DNA of 64,000 bases from Stenotrophomonas maltophilia (GCF_900186865.1 NZ_LT906480.1:4730001-4794000); one strand, 5' to 3'. Shown: positions 8,915 through 17,475, numbered from the stretch's first letter. The notes: a model not told the origin generated them from the sequence alone. Translations and numbers: made by a program.

Positions 8915-9958
8915 ATGGCTGCTGCCATCCGCCACGACTGGCAACACGACGAACTGCAGGCGCTGTTCGATCTGCCGTTTCCCGAGCTGCTGTTCCGCGC
9001 CGCCGCGGTGCATCGCGAGCACTTCGATCCGGCGCAGGTGCAGGTGTCCACGCTGTTGTCGGTGAAGACCGGAGGCTGCCCGGAAGACTGCGCGTACTGC
9101 CCGCAGGCGCAGCGCTACAGCACCGGGGTGAACGCGCAGAAGCTGATGGAGACCGACGCGGTGCTGGCCAAGGCGCGCCAGGCCAAGGCCGCCGGTGCAT
9201 CGCGCTTCTGCATGGGCGCCGCGTGGCGATCGCCGAAGGACCGCGACATCCCGAAGGTGGCGGCGATGATCGCCGGGGTGAAGGCACTGGGGCTGGAGAC
9301 CTGCGCCACGCTGGGCATGCTCAGCGGCGAGCAGGCGCGTGCGCTGAAGGATGCGGGCCTGGACTACTACAACCACAACCTCGACACCGCGCCTGACTAC
9401 TACGATTCGATCATCCACACGCGCCAGTACCAGGACCGTCTGGATACGCTGGAGCACGTGCGCGATGCCGGCCTGAAGACCTGCTGCGGTGGCATCGTCG
9501 GCATGGGCGAGACGCGCGCGCAGCGCGTCCGCCTGCTGCTGGCGCTGGCCTCGCTGCCGGCACATCCCGATTCGGTGCCGATCAACAAGCTGGTGCAGGT
9601 GGCGGGCACGCCGCTGCATGGCAGTGCCGAGCTGGACCCGTTCGAGTTCGTGCGCATGATCGCGGTGGCACGCATCGCCATGCCGCGCTCGATGGTGCGG
9701 CTGTCGGCCGGGCGCGAAGCCATGAGCGACGAACTGCAGGCGCTGTGTTTCCTTGCCGGTGCCAATTCGATCTTCTATGGCGACAAGCTGCTGACCACCG
9801 GCAACCCGGAGAGCGAGCGCGACCTGGCTTTGTTTGCCCGGCTGGGCCTGCAGCCGATGGCGGTGCAGGTGGATGCCGAGGGCCACGACCACGGCGGCAC
9901 CGTGCACGCCGATATCAGTGCCGATACGCCCGGCTGTGGCTGCGCTCACGCGGCCTGA
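8915..9958 (+). CDS. bioB: Biotin synthase
   Basis: A 347-residue radical-SAM enzyme that inserts sulfur into dethiobiotin in the last step of biotin synthesis. The radical-SAM cluster motif is CPEDCAYC with C55, C59 and C62. Further conserved segments are [30 protein letters not shown] and [26 protein letters not shown]. The extra C-terminal tail ending [10 protein letters not shown] is Cys-rich. The ATG at 8915 starts a protein of normal length. It is the first gene of the bio operon and sits directly behind the BirA operator. Confidence 0.98.
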   Translation: MAAAIRHDWQHDELQALFDLPFPELLFRAAAVHREHFDPAQVQVSTLLSVKTGGCPEDCAYCPQAQRYSTGVNAQKLMETDAVLAKARQAKAAGASRFCMGAAWRSPKDRDIPKVAAMIAGVKALGLETCATLGMLSGEQARALKDAGLDYYNHNLDTAPDYYDSIIHTRQYQDRLDTLEHVRDAGLKTCCGGIVGMGETRAQRVRLLLALASLPAHPDSVPINKLVQVAGTPLHGSAELDPFEFVRMIAVARIAMPRSMVRLSAGREAMSDELQALCFLAGANSIFYGDKLLTTGNPESERDLALFARLGLQPMAVQVDAEGHDHGGTVHADISADTPGCGCAHAA

Positions 9959-10025
9959 GACGGGCCGCAAGCAGGCGCCGCGGCAACGCGCTACCCTAGC
10001 CGCCCCGTCGACGCATTCAGCCACC

Positions 10026-11249
10026 ATGGCCCGCCCCGACCTGACCGCCCGCCTCCACGCCCAGCGCGCCCTGCGCGATGCCCAAGGCCGTCGCCGCCCG
10101 CGACGCACGGTCACCCGTCGCGATGGCGTGCGCCTGGAAGTGGACGGCCAGTGGCTGACCGGCTTCTGCAGCAACGACTACCTCGGCCTGGCCCAGCAGT
10201 TCAGCGTGGTCAACGCGCTGCAGGACGCCGCCGCACGCGAAGGCGCTGGCGCCGGTGCCTCGCACCTGGTCTGCGGCCATCATGCCCTGCATGAGGCGCT
10301 GGAACGCGAAGTGGCCGAATGGCTTGGCTATCCGCGTGCGCTGCTGTTCGGCAGTGGCTTCGCCGCCAACCTGGCGGTGCAGCAGGCGCTGCTGAGCGAA
10401 GAGAACGATGTCTGCGTACAGGACAAGCTCAACCACGCCAGCCTGCTCGATGCCACCCGGTTGGCCGGTGCACGCCTGCGCCGTTATCCGCACCTGGATG
10501 CGGAAGGCGCAATGCGTCAGCTCAAGCATGCGCCCGATGGCGCGGCAATGCTGGCCACCGATGGTGTTTTCAGCATGGATGGCGACATCGCACCGCTGCG
10601 TGCATTGTCGCTTGTGGCACGCCTGCAGCAGGCGCTGTTCTATGTGGATGATGCGCACGGTGTAGGCGTGGTCGGTGATGGCCGTGGTGCCGTGGCCGCC
10701 GCCGGACTGGGCGTGGACGATGTGCCGCTGCAGCTGGTCACACTGGGCAAGGCACTGGGCGGTTCCGGTGCACTGGTGCTGGGCCGCGACGACCTGATCG
10801 AGCATCTGGCCGAGACCGCACGCCCGTACATCTACACCACCGCCGTGCCACCAGCGATGGCCGCCGCTGCGCTTGAAGCGGTGCGCCTGGCGCGCAGGGA
10901 CAACTGGCGCCGTTCCAAACTGGCAGATCTGATCGCGTTGTTCCGCAGCGAAGCACGCCGCCATGGGCTGGACCTGATGGCTTCGGACACGCCGATCCAG
11001 CCGCTGCTGTGCGGCGATGACCACACCGCCGTGGCCATGTCCACGGCGCTGGAACAGGCCGGCTGGCTGGTCGGTGCGATCCGCCCGCCGACCGTGCCGG
11101 AAGGCAAGGCGCGCCTGCGGGTGACGCTGTCCGCGCTGCACACCCCGGAACAGGTGCGTGGCCTGGTCGAGGCCATCGCCAGCGCGCGTGAACGCGTGGC
11201 CCTGGCCGTGCGTGAAGCCGCGCCACCGCCGCTGCCTGTCTTTGCCTGA
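10026..11249 (+). CDS. bioF: 8-amino-7-oxononanoate synthase
   Basis: A 407-residue PLP enzyme of the alpha-oxoamine synthase family; it condenses pimeloyl-ACP or pimeloyl-CoA with L-alanine in biotin synthesis. Conserved parts are [10 protein letters not shown] near the N-terminus, [12 protein letters not shown], and [11 protein letters not shown] with Lys242 as the expected Schiff-base lysine. The frame is open well upstream, into bioB, but the ATG at 10026 gives the normal family length and begins the aligned region; the longer reading would overlap bioB. It ends 5 bases before the bioH start. Confidence 0.97.
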   Translation: MARPDLTARLHAQRALRDAQGRRRPRRTVTRRDGVRLEVDGQWLTGFCSNDYLGLAQQFSVVNALQDAAAREGAGAGASHLVCGHHALHEALEREVAEWLGYPRALLFGSGFAANLAVQQALLSEENDVCVQDKLNHASLLDATRLAGARLRRYPHLDAEGAMRQLKHAPDGAAMLATDGVFSMDGDIAPLRALSLVARLQQALFYVDDAHGVGVVGDGRGAVAAAGLGVDDVPLQLVTLGKALGGSGALVLGRDDLIEHLAETARPYIYTTAVPPAMAAAALEAVRLARRDNWRRSKLADLIALFRSEARRHGLDLMASDTPIQPLLCGDDHTAVAMSTALEQAGWLVGAIRPPTVPEGKARLRVTLSALHTPEQVRGLVEAIASARERVALAVREAAPPPLPVFA

Positions 11250-11254
11250 GTTCC

Positions 11255-12046
11255 GTGTCGTTGCCCATGCATATTGACGTCACCGGCCGTGGGCCGGACC
11301 TGGTGCTGATCCACGGTTGGGCCCTGCAGGGCGGCGTGTTCGCGCCGCTGGTGCAGCGGCTTGCGGACCAGTTCACCCTGCACCTGGTCGACCTGCCCGG
11401 CCATGGGCACAGCCGCGAGGACACCACGCCGCTGCGCCTGCCGTTCGTGGTCGGTGCCATTGCCGCGGCTACGCCGCCGGCGGTGTGGTGCGGCTGGTCA
11501 CTGGGCGGCCTGTTCGCATTGCACGCGGCGGCCACGCTGCCAAAGGTGCGCGGGCTGGCGATGATCGCCGCCACGCCGCGCTTCGTGCGAGGCGAAGACT
11601 GGCCGCACGCGGTGGAGCCGGCGGTGTTCGAGCAGTTCGGCCGCGAGCTGGCGACCGACTTCGGCGGCACGCTGGAACGCTTCCTCGCGCTGGACGTAAT
11701 GGGCTCGGCACACGCCCGCGATGAGCTGCGCACCCTGCGCCAGCGCCTGGTCGAGCGCGGTGCGCCCACCGAACGCGCCCTGCTGGAAGGCCTGCGCCTG
11801 CTGGAGAGCACTGACCTGCGCGGAGCACTGCCAACGCTGGGCAAGCCCAGCCTGTGGATCGCCGGCCAGCGTGACCGGCTGGTGTCTCCGGTGGCGATGC
11901 AGGCCGCCGCAGCACTGGCCCCGGGTGCGCAGGCGCTGACCATCGCCCACGGCGGCCACGCGCCGTTCCTTGGCCATGCCGACGAAGTGGCTGCCGCCCT
12001 GCAACACTTCGTTGCCGCCCTGTCGCCGGCTGATGGCGGACAATGA
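11255..12046 (+). CDS. bioH: Pimeloyl-ACP methyl ester carboxylesterase
   Basis: A 263-residue alpha/beta hydrolase that removes the methyl group from pimeloyl-ACP methyl ester. HGWALQGG (20-27) supplies the oxyanion region, GWSLGG places the nucleophile at Ser82, GQRDRLV contains the acid, and HGGHAPFLGH contains the catalytic His. The first usable codon is GTG at 11255, giving MSLPMHID; the ATG at 11267 is a shorter alternative. It lies in the middle of the bio cluster, between bioF and an SDR gene. Confidence 0.95.
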   Translation: MSLPMHIDVTGRGPDLVLIHGWALQGGVFAPLVQRLADQFTLHLVDLPGHGHSREDTTPLRLPFVVGAIAAATPPAVWCGWSLGGLFALHAAATLPKVRGLAMIAATPRFVRGEDWPHAVEPAVFEQFGRELATDFGGTLERFLALDVMGSAHARDELRTLRQRLVERGAPTERALLEGLRLLESTDLRGALPTLGKPSLWIAGQRDRLVSPVAMQAAAALAPGAQALTIAHGGHAPFLGHADEVAAALQHFVAALSPADGGQ

Positions 12047-12075
12047 GCACCTTCCGAATTCCGCAGGACTGACGC

Positions 12076-12855
12076 ATGGATCTGGGCATCAACGGCCGCT
12101 GGGCACTGGTCTGCGGCGCCAGCAAGGGATTGGGCCTGGGTTGCGCGCGTGCGCTGGTGCGCGAGGGCGTCAACGTGGTGATCGTGGCCCGTGGTGACGC
12201 TGCGCTGCAGGCCGCCGCTGAAGAACTGCGTGCCGTGCCCGGCGCTGCCGAGGTGCGCGCGGTTGCCGCCGATGTCACCACCGAGGCCGGCCGTGCTGCG
12301 GCACTGGCCGCATGCCCGCAGGTGGACATCCTGGTCAACAACGCCGGCGGCCCGCCGCCCGGTGATTTCCGCAGTTTCGAGCGCGACGACTGGATCGCCG
12401 CGCTGGACGCCAACATGCTGGCGCCGATCGCGCTGATCCGCGCCACCGTCGACGCGATGATCGAGCGTGGCTTCGGCCGCATCGTCAACATCACCTCGTC
12501 GGCGGTGAAGGCCCCGATCGACATCCTGGCGCTGTCCAACGGCGCGCGCAGCGGCCTGACCGGTTTCGTCGCCGGCCTGTCGCGCCGCACCGTGGCCCAC
12601 AACGTCACCATCAACAACCTGCTGCCCGGCCAGTTCGACACCGACCGCCTGCGCGCCAACTTCGCCCACAGTGCGGGCAAGGACGGCGATGCTGGCGAAG
12701 TGGCCGAGCGCCGCCGCCAGCAGATTCCCGCCGGCCGCTTCGGCACGCCGGACGAGTTCGGCGCCGCCTGCGCCTTCCTGTGCAGTGCGCAGGCCGGTTA
12801 CCTCACCGGGCAGAACCTGCTGATCGACGGCGGCGCCTACCCCGGTACGTTCTAA
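12076..12855 (+). CDS. Atypical short-chain dehydrogenase/reductase (SDR) inside the biotin cluster
   Basis: A 259-residue SDR-fold protein. The nucleotide-binding motif GASKGLG (14-20) and NNAG (88-91) are intact, as are the catalytic-site Asn113 and the Ser pair at 141-142. The YxxxK motif is missing: the aligned position reads SNGAR (154-158), with Ser for Tyr and Arg for Lys. An SDR subgroup annotated as FabG-like but lacking the perfect catalytic tetrad is known; this protein appears to belong to it. The ATG at 12076 follows bioH by 29 bases, and bioC starts 12 bases after its stop, so it is an internal gene of the bio operon. A direct role in pimelate-chain synthesis is possible but unproven. 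Confidence 0.85.
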   Translation: MDLGINGRWALVCGASKGLGLGCARALVREGVNVVIVARGDAALQAAAEELRAVPGAAEVRAVAADVTTEAGRAAALAACPQVDILVNNAGGPPPGDFRSFERDDWIAALDANMLAPIALIRATVDAMIERGFGRIVNITSSAVKAPIDILALSNGARSGLTGFVAGLSRRTVAHNVTINNLLPGQFDTDRLRANFAHSAGKDGDAGEVAERRRQQIPAGRFGTPDEFGAACAFLCSAQAGYLTGQNLLIDGGAYPGTF

Positions 12856-12867
12856 GAGACTTTCGCA

Positions 12868-13752
12868 ATGCCGTCCCACTTCGATGCCCGCCACGTCCGC
12901 CGCGCGTTCGCGCGTGCCGCCAGCAGCTACGATGCCGCCGCCGCCCTGCAGCGCGAGGTGCAGTCGCGGCTGATCGAATCGCTGGACTACCTGGAGGCAC
13001 GCAAGCCCGAGGTGGTGCTGGACATCGGCGCGGGTACCGGCCATGCCAGCGCGTTGATGAAGAAGCGCTGGCCGAAGGCGCAGGTGATCGCGCTGGATGT
13101 GGCGCTGCCGATGCTGGACCAGGCCAAGCGCCAAGCCGGGTGGTGGAAGCCGTTCCAGCGCCTGTGCGGCGATGCCGCCGCGCTGCCGCTGGCCGACAAC
13201 AGCGTGGATGTGATCTTCAGCAACCTGTGCCTGCAGTGGGTGGACGACCTGCCGGCGGTGTTCGCCGGATTCCGTCGCGTGCTCAAGCCCGGGGGCCTGC
13301 TGCTGTGCTCGACCTTCGGCCCGGAAACCCTGGTGGAACTCAACGAAGCGTTCGCCGCCGCCGATGATCGTCCGCACGTGAGCCGCTTCGCGCAGATCGC
13401 CCAGTTCGGCGACGCGCTGATGATGGCCGGCTTCCGCGACCCGGTGCTGGACCGCGATCTGTTCACCCTGACCTACGACGACCTGCCCTCGCTGATGCGC
13501 GAGCTGCGCGCGATGGGTGCGACCAACGCGCGGGTGGACCGCCGCCATACGCTGACCGGGCGTGGTCGTTTCGCCGCTGCCGCCGCTGCATACGAGCCGA
13601 TGCGCCGTGCCGACGGCAAGCTGCCCAGCAGCTGGGAAGTGATCTACGCCCACGCCTGGGCACCGGACCCGGGCGCGCCGATCCGCGAAGGCGGGCATGA
13701 CGTCGCCTCGGTGCCGGTGTCGGCGATTCCGATCCGCCGCAAACAGACCTGA
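12868..13752 (+). CDS. bioC: Malonyl-ACP O-methyltransferase
   Basis: A 294-residue SAM-dependent methyltransferase that caps malonyl-ACP as a methyl ester so that fatty-acid synthesis can build the pimeloyl chain. Motif I is VLDIGAGTGHASAL (50-63), followed by ALDVALPML and GDAAALPLADNSVDVIFSNL, typical of BioC. BioH in the same operon later removes the methyl group. The ATG at 12868 lies 12 bases after the SDR stop. The C-terminal SAIPIRRKQT is unusual because its coding sequence is the left end of a 234-bp tandem repeat that continues downstream of the stop. Confidence 0.95.
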   Translation: MPSHFDARHVRRAFARAASSYDAAAALQREVQSRLIESLDYLEARKPEVVLDIGAGTGHASALMKKRWPKAQVIALDVALPMLDQAKRQAGWWKPFQRLCGDAAALPLADNSVDVIFSNLCLQWVDDLPAVFAGFRRVLKPGGLLLCSTFGPETLVELNEAFAAADDRPHVSRFAQIAQFGDALMMAGFRDPVLDRDLFTLTYDDLPSLMRELRAMGATNARVDRRHTLTGRGRFAAAAAAYEPMRRADGKLPSSWEVIYAHAWAPDPGAPIREGGHDVASVPVSAIPIRRKQT

Positions 13753-14801
13753 TCATCTGGTAGTGCCGGCCGCTGGCCGGCAACCTCACGATTCCCTGGT
13801 GGGCATCTGCCGGCCAGCGGCCGGCACTACCGAATGCGACGCCATACGCGAATCGCTCTGGTGGGTGCCGACCTTGGTCGGCACAGTGCCGGCAGCATCG
13901 CGATCTGACAGATGGTCCCAACCAAGGTTGGCACCTGCCAATTCCGAGCGGTGTCGGCGATTCCAATCCGCCGCAAGCAGACCTGATCGTCTGGTAGTGC
14001 CGGCCGCTGGCCGGCAACCTCACGATTCCGTGGTGGGCATCTGCCGGCCAGCGGCCGGCACTACCCAATGCGACGCCATACGCGAATCGCTCTGGTGGGT
14101 GCCGACCTTGGTCGGCACAGTGCCGGCAGCATTGCGATCTGACAGATGGTGCCAACCAAGGTTGGCACCTGCCAATTCCGAGCGTTGTCGGCGATTCCGA
14201 TCCGGCGCAAGCAGACCTGATCGTCTGGTAGTGCCGGCCGCTGGCCGGCAACCTCACGATTCAATGGTGGGCATCTGCCGGCCAGCGGCCGGCACTACCC
14301 AATGCGACGCCATACGCGAATCGCTCCGGTAGGCGCCGGCCGTCACTCTGGTAGGTGCCGACCTTGGTCGGCACAGTGCAGGCAGCATCGCGATCTGACA
14401 GATGGTCCCAACCAAGGTTGGCACCTACCAATTCCGGGCGGTGTCGGCGATTCCGATCCACCGCAAACAGACCTGATCGTCTGGTAGTGCCGGCCGCTGG
14501 CCGGCAACCTCACGATTCCATGGTGGGCATCTGCCGGCCAGCGGCCGGCACTACCGCATACCACGCCATACGCGAATCGCTCTGGTAGGTGCCGACCTTG
14601 GTCGGCACAGTGCCGGCAGCATCGCGATCTGACAGATGGTGCCAACCAGGGTCGGCACCTGCCAATTCCGGGCGGTGTCGGCGATTCCGATCCGCCGCAA
14701 ACAGGCCTGATCGTCTGGTAGTGCCGGCCGCTGGCCGGCAACCTCACGATTCCATGGGGGGCATCTGCCGGCCAGCGGCCGGCACTACCCAATGCGACGC
14801 C
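13717..14801 (+). repeat. 234-bp tandem array seeded by the 3' end of bioC, each unit with two SMAG pairs
   Basis: Five near-identical units begin with GTGTCGGCGATTCC or a one-base variant at 13717, 13951, 14185, 14441 and 14675. Spacing is 234, 234, 256 and 234; the third unit has a 22-base insertion, and the fifth is partial, ending near 14801. The first about 36 bases of every unit are the last codons and TGA of bioC (SAIPIRRKQT). They are followed by an inverted pair of GTAGTGCCGGCC-type SMAG elements, a spacer, and a second pair of the GGTGCCGACCTTGG type. Copies differ by scattered substitutions, so the array is not brand new. No real coding frame is seen in it. Confidence 0.95.
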
Positions 14802-14824
14802 GCGCCCAACGCAGGCTTCCGCCC

Positions 14825-15457
14825 TCAGGTATTGGCCGGCGAACTCAACGGCGGGCGCACCAGGTCGCGGTGGAAGAAATAGATTTCCTGCACCAGGAAG
14901 CGCCAACTGGTGTGGAAGCTGCGGAAGCGCGTGCTGGGCGTGGACGAGGCCAGCGCATCGATGCCGAGCGCCTTGCTCAGGCGCAGCGCGCGCGCCATGT
15001 GCAGCGGATCGCTGACGACGATCACCCGGTGCAGGCCGCGCTGGTCCATCAGCCGCTTGGCTTCAACCAGGTTCTGCACGGTATTGCGCGAAGCGGTTTC
15101 GATCAGGATCGCATCGTCCGGCACGCCATGCTTCAGCGCGTAGCGCCGCGCCACCTGCGACTCGGAGAAGCGCGCACCGGTGCCGCCATAGCCACCGGTG
15201 AAGATCAGCAGCGGCGCATAGCGTGCTTCATACAGATCCAGCCCGTGGCGGATGCGTTCTTCGAACACCGGTGACGGCTTGGCGTCATAGGCGGCCGCAC
15301 CCAGCACGATGATGGCGTCGGCCTTGGCGGCCTGGTCGCGTTCACCCACCCAGACGATCCAGGCGGTCACGCCCAGCAGCCAGATCACCAGCAGCACGAA
15401 CAGCCGCCACAACCAGCCCAGCAGGCCGGTGCGTTCGCGGTGCCGCCCGCGGCTCAC
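14825..15457 (-). CDS. YdcF/DUF218 family membrane protein
   Basis: A 210-residue protein with one N-terminal membrane segment (about residues 12-36, LLGWLWRLFVLL and onward) and a DUF218 domain: DAIIVLGAAAYDAKPSPVF, LLIFTGGYG, ETASRNTVQNL and VSDPLHMARAL. Members include ElyC and SanA, linked to envelope integrity. The start is taken as the GTG at 15457, which overlaps the TGA of the upstream dehydratase gene (GTGA); the frame runs on into that gene but the extra part is only its antisense shadow. The two genes are therefore translationally coupled. Confidence 0.87.
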   Translation of the reverse strand: MSRGRHRERTGLLGWLWRLFVLLVIWLLGVTAWIVWVGERDQAAKADAIIVLGAAAYDAKPSPVFEERIRHGLDLYEARYAPLLIFTGGYGGTGARFSESQVARRYALKHGVPDDAILIETASRNTVQNLVEAKRLMDQRGLHRVIVVSDPLHMARALRLSKALGIDALASSTPSTRFRSFHTSWRFLVQEIYFFHRDLVRPPLSSPANT

Positions 15458-16416
15458 GCCGCCCCCCAGCGCAGCGCTGGCAGGTCGACGTTGCCGCCGG
15501 ACAACACCAGGCCCACGCGCAGGCCGGCGAAGCGCTGCGGCTGCGCCAGCACCGCAGCCAGCACGGTGGCCGAAGAGGGTTCCACCACCTGCTTGAGCAC
15601 GTCCCACAGCAGGCGCATCGCCGCCAGCGTCGCGGCGTCATCGATCACGATCACCTCGGCACCGGCGGCGCGCAGCAACTCGAAATTGGGTGCGCCGATC
15701 AGGGTACGCAGGCCATCGCAGATGGTGTCCGGGGTGAACGCGCCCTGGCGCTCGCCGATGGCCAGCGAGCGCGCGGTGTCATCGGCGCCGGCCGGCTCGG
15801 CCAGGATCAGCCGGGTCTGCGGACTGGCGTGCTGCAGGGCCAGCGCGGTACCGCTGGCCAGGCCACCGCCGCCCACCGGCACCACCAGCGCGTCGAACGG
15901 GCCGTCGCTGTGCAGCAGTTCCAGGGCCGCGGTGCCCTGCCCGGCCATCACCGCCAGGTTCGTATAGGGATGCACCAGGGTTGCGCCGGTATCGGCCTGC
16001 ACCTTGGCGCAGGTGGCCTCGCGGTCGGCGATGGTCGGCGGGCAGCGCCAGAGGGTGGCGCCGTGGCGGGCGATGTTGGCCAGCTTGGCGGCCACCGCCC
16101 CTTCCGGCACCACCACATGGCAGGGGATGCCCCGGGTGCGTGCGGCCAGGGCCAGCGCGGCACCGTGGTTGCCGGAGGAATGGGTCACCACGCCGGTACT
16201 GGCACGATCGGCATCGAGCGACCACACCGCATTGCAGGCACCACGGAACTTGAATGCGCCACCGCGCTGCAGGTGCTCGGCCTTGAACGCCAGCTGTGCG
16301 CCGGTCATCGCATCGAGCGTGCGCGAGCGCAGCACCGGGGTCACGCTGGCATGCGGGGCAATCCTCGCAGCAGCAAGCAGGACATCATCGGCGCGGGGCA
16401 ACAGTGAATCGCTCAT
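15454..16416 (-). CDS. PLP-dependent threonine/serine dehydratase-like enzyme
   Basis: A 320-residue fold-type II PLP enzyme. RGGAFKFRGA holds the Schiff-base Lys56, SSGNHGAA (81-88) is the phosphate and substrate loop, and VGGGGLASGT (181-190) binds the cofactor phosphate. There is no C-terminal ACT-like regulatory domain, so it is of the catabolic dehydratase or serine racemase type rather than biosynthetic IlvA. It probably deaminates L-threonine and/or L-serine; substrate choice cannot be read from the sequence. The ATG at 16416 is clear. It is divergent from the lipoprotein gene at 16576. Confidence 0.88.
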   Translation of the reverse strand: MSDSLLPRADDVLLAAARIAPHASVTPVLRSRTLDAMTGAQLAFKAEHLQRGGAFKFRGACNAVWSLDADRASTGVVTHSSGNHGAALALAARTRGIPCHVVVPEGAVAAKLANIARHGATLWRCPPTIADREATCAKVQADTGATLVHPYTNLAVMAGQGTAALELLHSDGPFDALVVPVGGGGLASGTALALQHASPQTRLILAEPAGADDTARSLAIGERQGAFTPDTICDGLRTLIGAPNFELLRAAGAEVIVIDDAATLAAMRLLWDVLKQVVEPSSATVLAAVLAQPQRFAGLRVGLVLSGGNVDLPALRWGAA

Positions 16417-16575
16417 GACGCAAGATTAACGTATGCCCCCGCGCTGGCGACCGGGGCACAGGTCATGCCAGCATGCAGGCCTACGCCTCCATTCATCCTG
16501 GCCAGCCGAATTAAGGGCCGATTCAATGCCCGCGCACGAAGCTGGCTGCACATCCGTCCTCTGGGGGGACCCACC

Positions 16576-17064
16576 ATGAAAATGCGCCTGTTGCTTGCCG
16601 GTGGCCTGTTGTTGGGCCTGACTGGCTGCACCACCTACGACTATGTAGGCGGTGGCCGCGGTGGCGGCTACTACCACGGCGCGCCGTCGGTGGAGTACCG
16701 CTACCCGGCCGGCTATCCCTACAACTACGGCTACCCGTACTACGGTGGCTATGGCGGCTATTACGGCGGCTATGGCAACCCGTACTACTCGCGCCCGATC
16801 TACCGCCCGCCGCACAACCACCGCCCGCCGCCGCGCCCGCCCGGCAACGGTGGCGAGAACCGTCCGCCGCCGCCGAGGCCGTCGTACAACGGCGGTTCCC
16901 CGTGGCGGAACATGGATTCGATGCGTCGCCCGCCGCAGTCGAACATGCAGCCGCCGGCGCCCGCACCGCAGGCCCGCCCGGCCCCGGCACCGAGTGCGCC
17001 GAGAATGAACGGTTCCCCCTGGCGCAACATGGATCGTGCGACGCAGCGCACAGTTGAGCGCTGA
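16576..17064 (+). CDS. Pro/Gly/Tyr-rich lipoprotein of unknown function
   Basis: A 162-residue lipoprotein. The ATG at 16576 follows a GGGGGGA ribosome site; the frame extends 37 codons upstream without signal features. A signal peptide ends in LTGC with lipidated Cys18. The mature chain has a Gly/Tyr-rich stretch (YPYNYGYPYYGGYGGYYGG, about 50-70) and then long Pro/Arg runs. The heptapeptide SPWRNMD occurs twice (about 114-120 and 147-153). Such low-complexity lipoproteins are often surface or cell-wall associated, but no domain is recognised and no function is assigned. Confidence 0.85.
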   Translation: MKMRLLLAGGLLLGLTGCTTYDYVGGGRGGGYYHGAPSVEYRYPAGYPYNYGYPYYGGYGGYYGGYGNPYYSRPIYRPPHNHRPPPRPPGNGGENRPPPPRPSYNGGSPWRNMDSMRRPPQSNMQPPAPAPQARPAPAPSAPRMNGSPWRNMDRATQRTVER

Positions 17065-17164
17065 ACCGTCTTGCATTTCACACGGTCTAAGCCGCAATCT
17101 ACGCGAACAGTGACGGCCCGCGTCACAAAGTGACAAAAACGACACGAGCCGCCGCAAAAAGCTC

Positions 17165-17270
17165 TACGTCGATATCCGACAGGAACATCTGGATCCCCCC
17201 TGTTCCGGCCCTGTCGGATGTCGGCACCTCTGAAGGCAGACGGCCCCGCAATGCGGGGCCGTTTGTTTTG
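17165..17270 (+). ncRNA. Candidate small RNA or structured 3' UTR with a C-rich loop
   Basis: A strong imperfect stem is formed by CGATATCCGACA (17170-17181) with TGTCGGATGTCG (17212-17223), including one G-U pair. It is extended by GGAACA (17182-17187) with TGTTCC (17201-17206). The apical loop TCTGGATCCCCCC contains six consecutive C. A canonical terminator follows at 17240-17270. The layout of C-rich loop then terminator resembles sRNAs such as sX13 of Xanthomonas, but identity with it is not claimed. It could instead be the 3' UTR of the lipoprotein gene ending at 17064, because no clear promoter was seen. The 5' end is a guess. Confidence 0.5.
17240..17270 (+). terminator. Intrinsic terminator, plus strand
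   Basis: ACGGCCCCGC (17240-17249) and GCGGGGCCGT (17253-17262) form a perfect 10-bp GC-rich stem around the loop AAT, followed by TTTGTTTT. It ends the lipoprotein transcript and/or the candidate small RNA. Confidence 0.9.
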
Positions 17271-17303
17271 CCGGGCCGCCAACCGGCGAGAGCCCCAGCG
17301 TCA

Positions 17304-17326
17304 GTAGATCCACGCCATGCGTGGAC
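17304..17326. repeat. Single SMAG-type element (GTAGATCCACG subtype)
   Basis: GTAG head followed by the stem ATCCACGC/GCGTGGAC. It stands alone between two facing terminators. The same subtype recurs at 45461 and 45551. Confidence 0.75.
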
Positions 17327-17346
17327 GGGGCCTTTCCCGGCACCCC

Positions 17347-17385
17347 AAAAAAACAGGGCCGGACAGTCCCCCGACTGCCGGCCCT
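17347..17385 (-). terminator. Intrinsic terminator, minus strand, facing mnmG
   Basis: Read on the minus strand, AGGGCCGG (17378-17385) pairs with CCGGCCCT (17355-17362) and CAGTC with GACTG. There is one bulged base and a GGGG loop, 13 base pairs in all, followed by a run of seven T (17347-17353). No protein-coding gene on the minus strand ends here, so it implies a non-coding minus-strand transcript. Confidence 0.85.
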
Positions 17386-17475
17386 CTGCTCCCCCACCGT
17401 GCGCCTGTACCGGCCCCTGTTCCAATTCCGGTCACGGGCGCCTACGGCGCCAGCCACGGTGGGTGCTATTGGGTT
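17347..17475 (-). ncRNA. Candidate small RNA on the minus strand upstream of mnmG
   Basis: Upstream of the minus-strand terminator, CCCACCGT and ACGGTGGG (17456-17463 with 17393-17400) close an 8-bp stem. The stem encloses a GGCGCC-GTA-GGCGCC hairpin and a CCGG-bounded arm. Transcription would start near 17470-17480; TTGGCA further upstream is a possible -35 element, but no good -10 was found. The RNA would be about 120-130 bases and would converge on the plus-strand candidate. No known family was recognised. The remaining 17476-17612 is the mnmG leader, with nothing else clear. Confidence 0.5.

Noticed and set aside
10738..13698. A 986-codon minus-strand frame opposite bioF-bioH-SDR-bioC
   Set aside because: No domain or ribosome site; composition is typical of antisense frames in high-GC DNA, while the plus-strand genes are unmistakable.
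13717..14801. Possible CRISPR array
   Set aside because: Repeats are long (234 bp) and nearly identical throughout, with no short repeat/unique spacer alternation, and no cas gene is nearby.
13463..14906. Minus- and plus-strand frames with repeated RLPASGRHY or [15 protein letters not shown] peptides
   Set aside because: These are translations of the SMAG-containing tandem array and not proteins; the peptide repeats mirror the DNA repeats.
17165..17270. Calling the plus-strand RNA candidate sX13
   Set aside because: Only the C-rich loop and terminator are shared; genomic context and full structure could not be matched without a covariance search.
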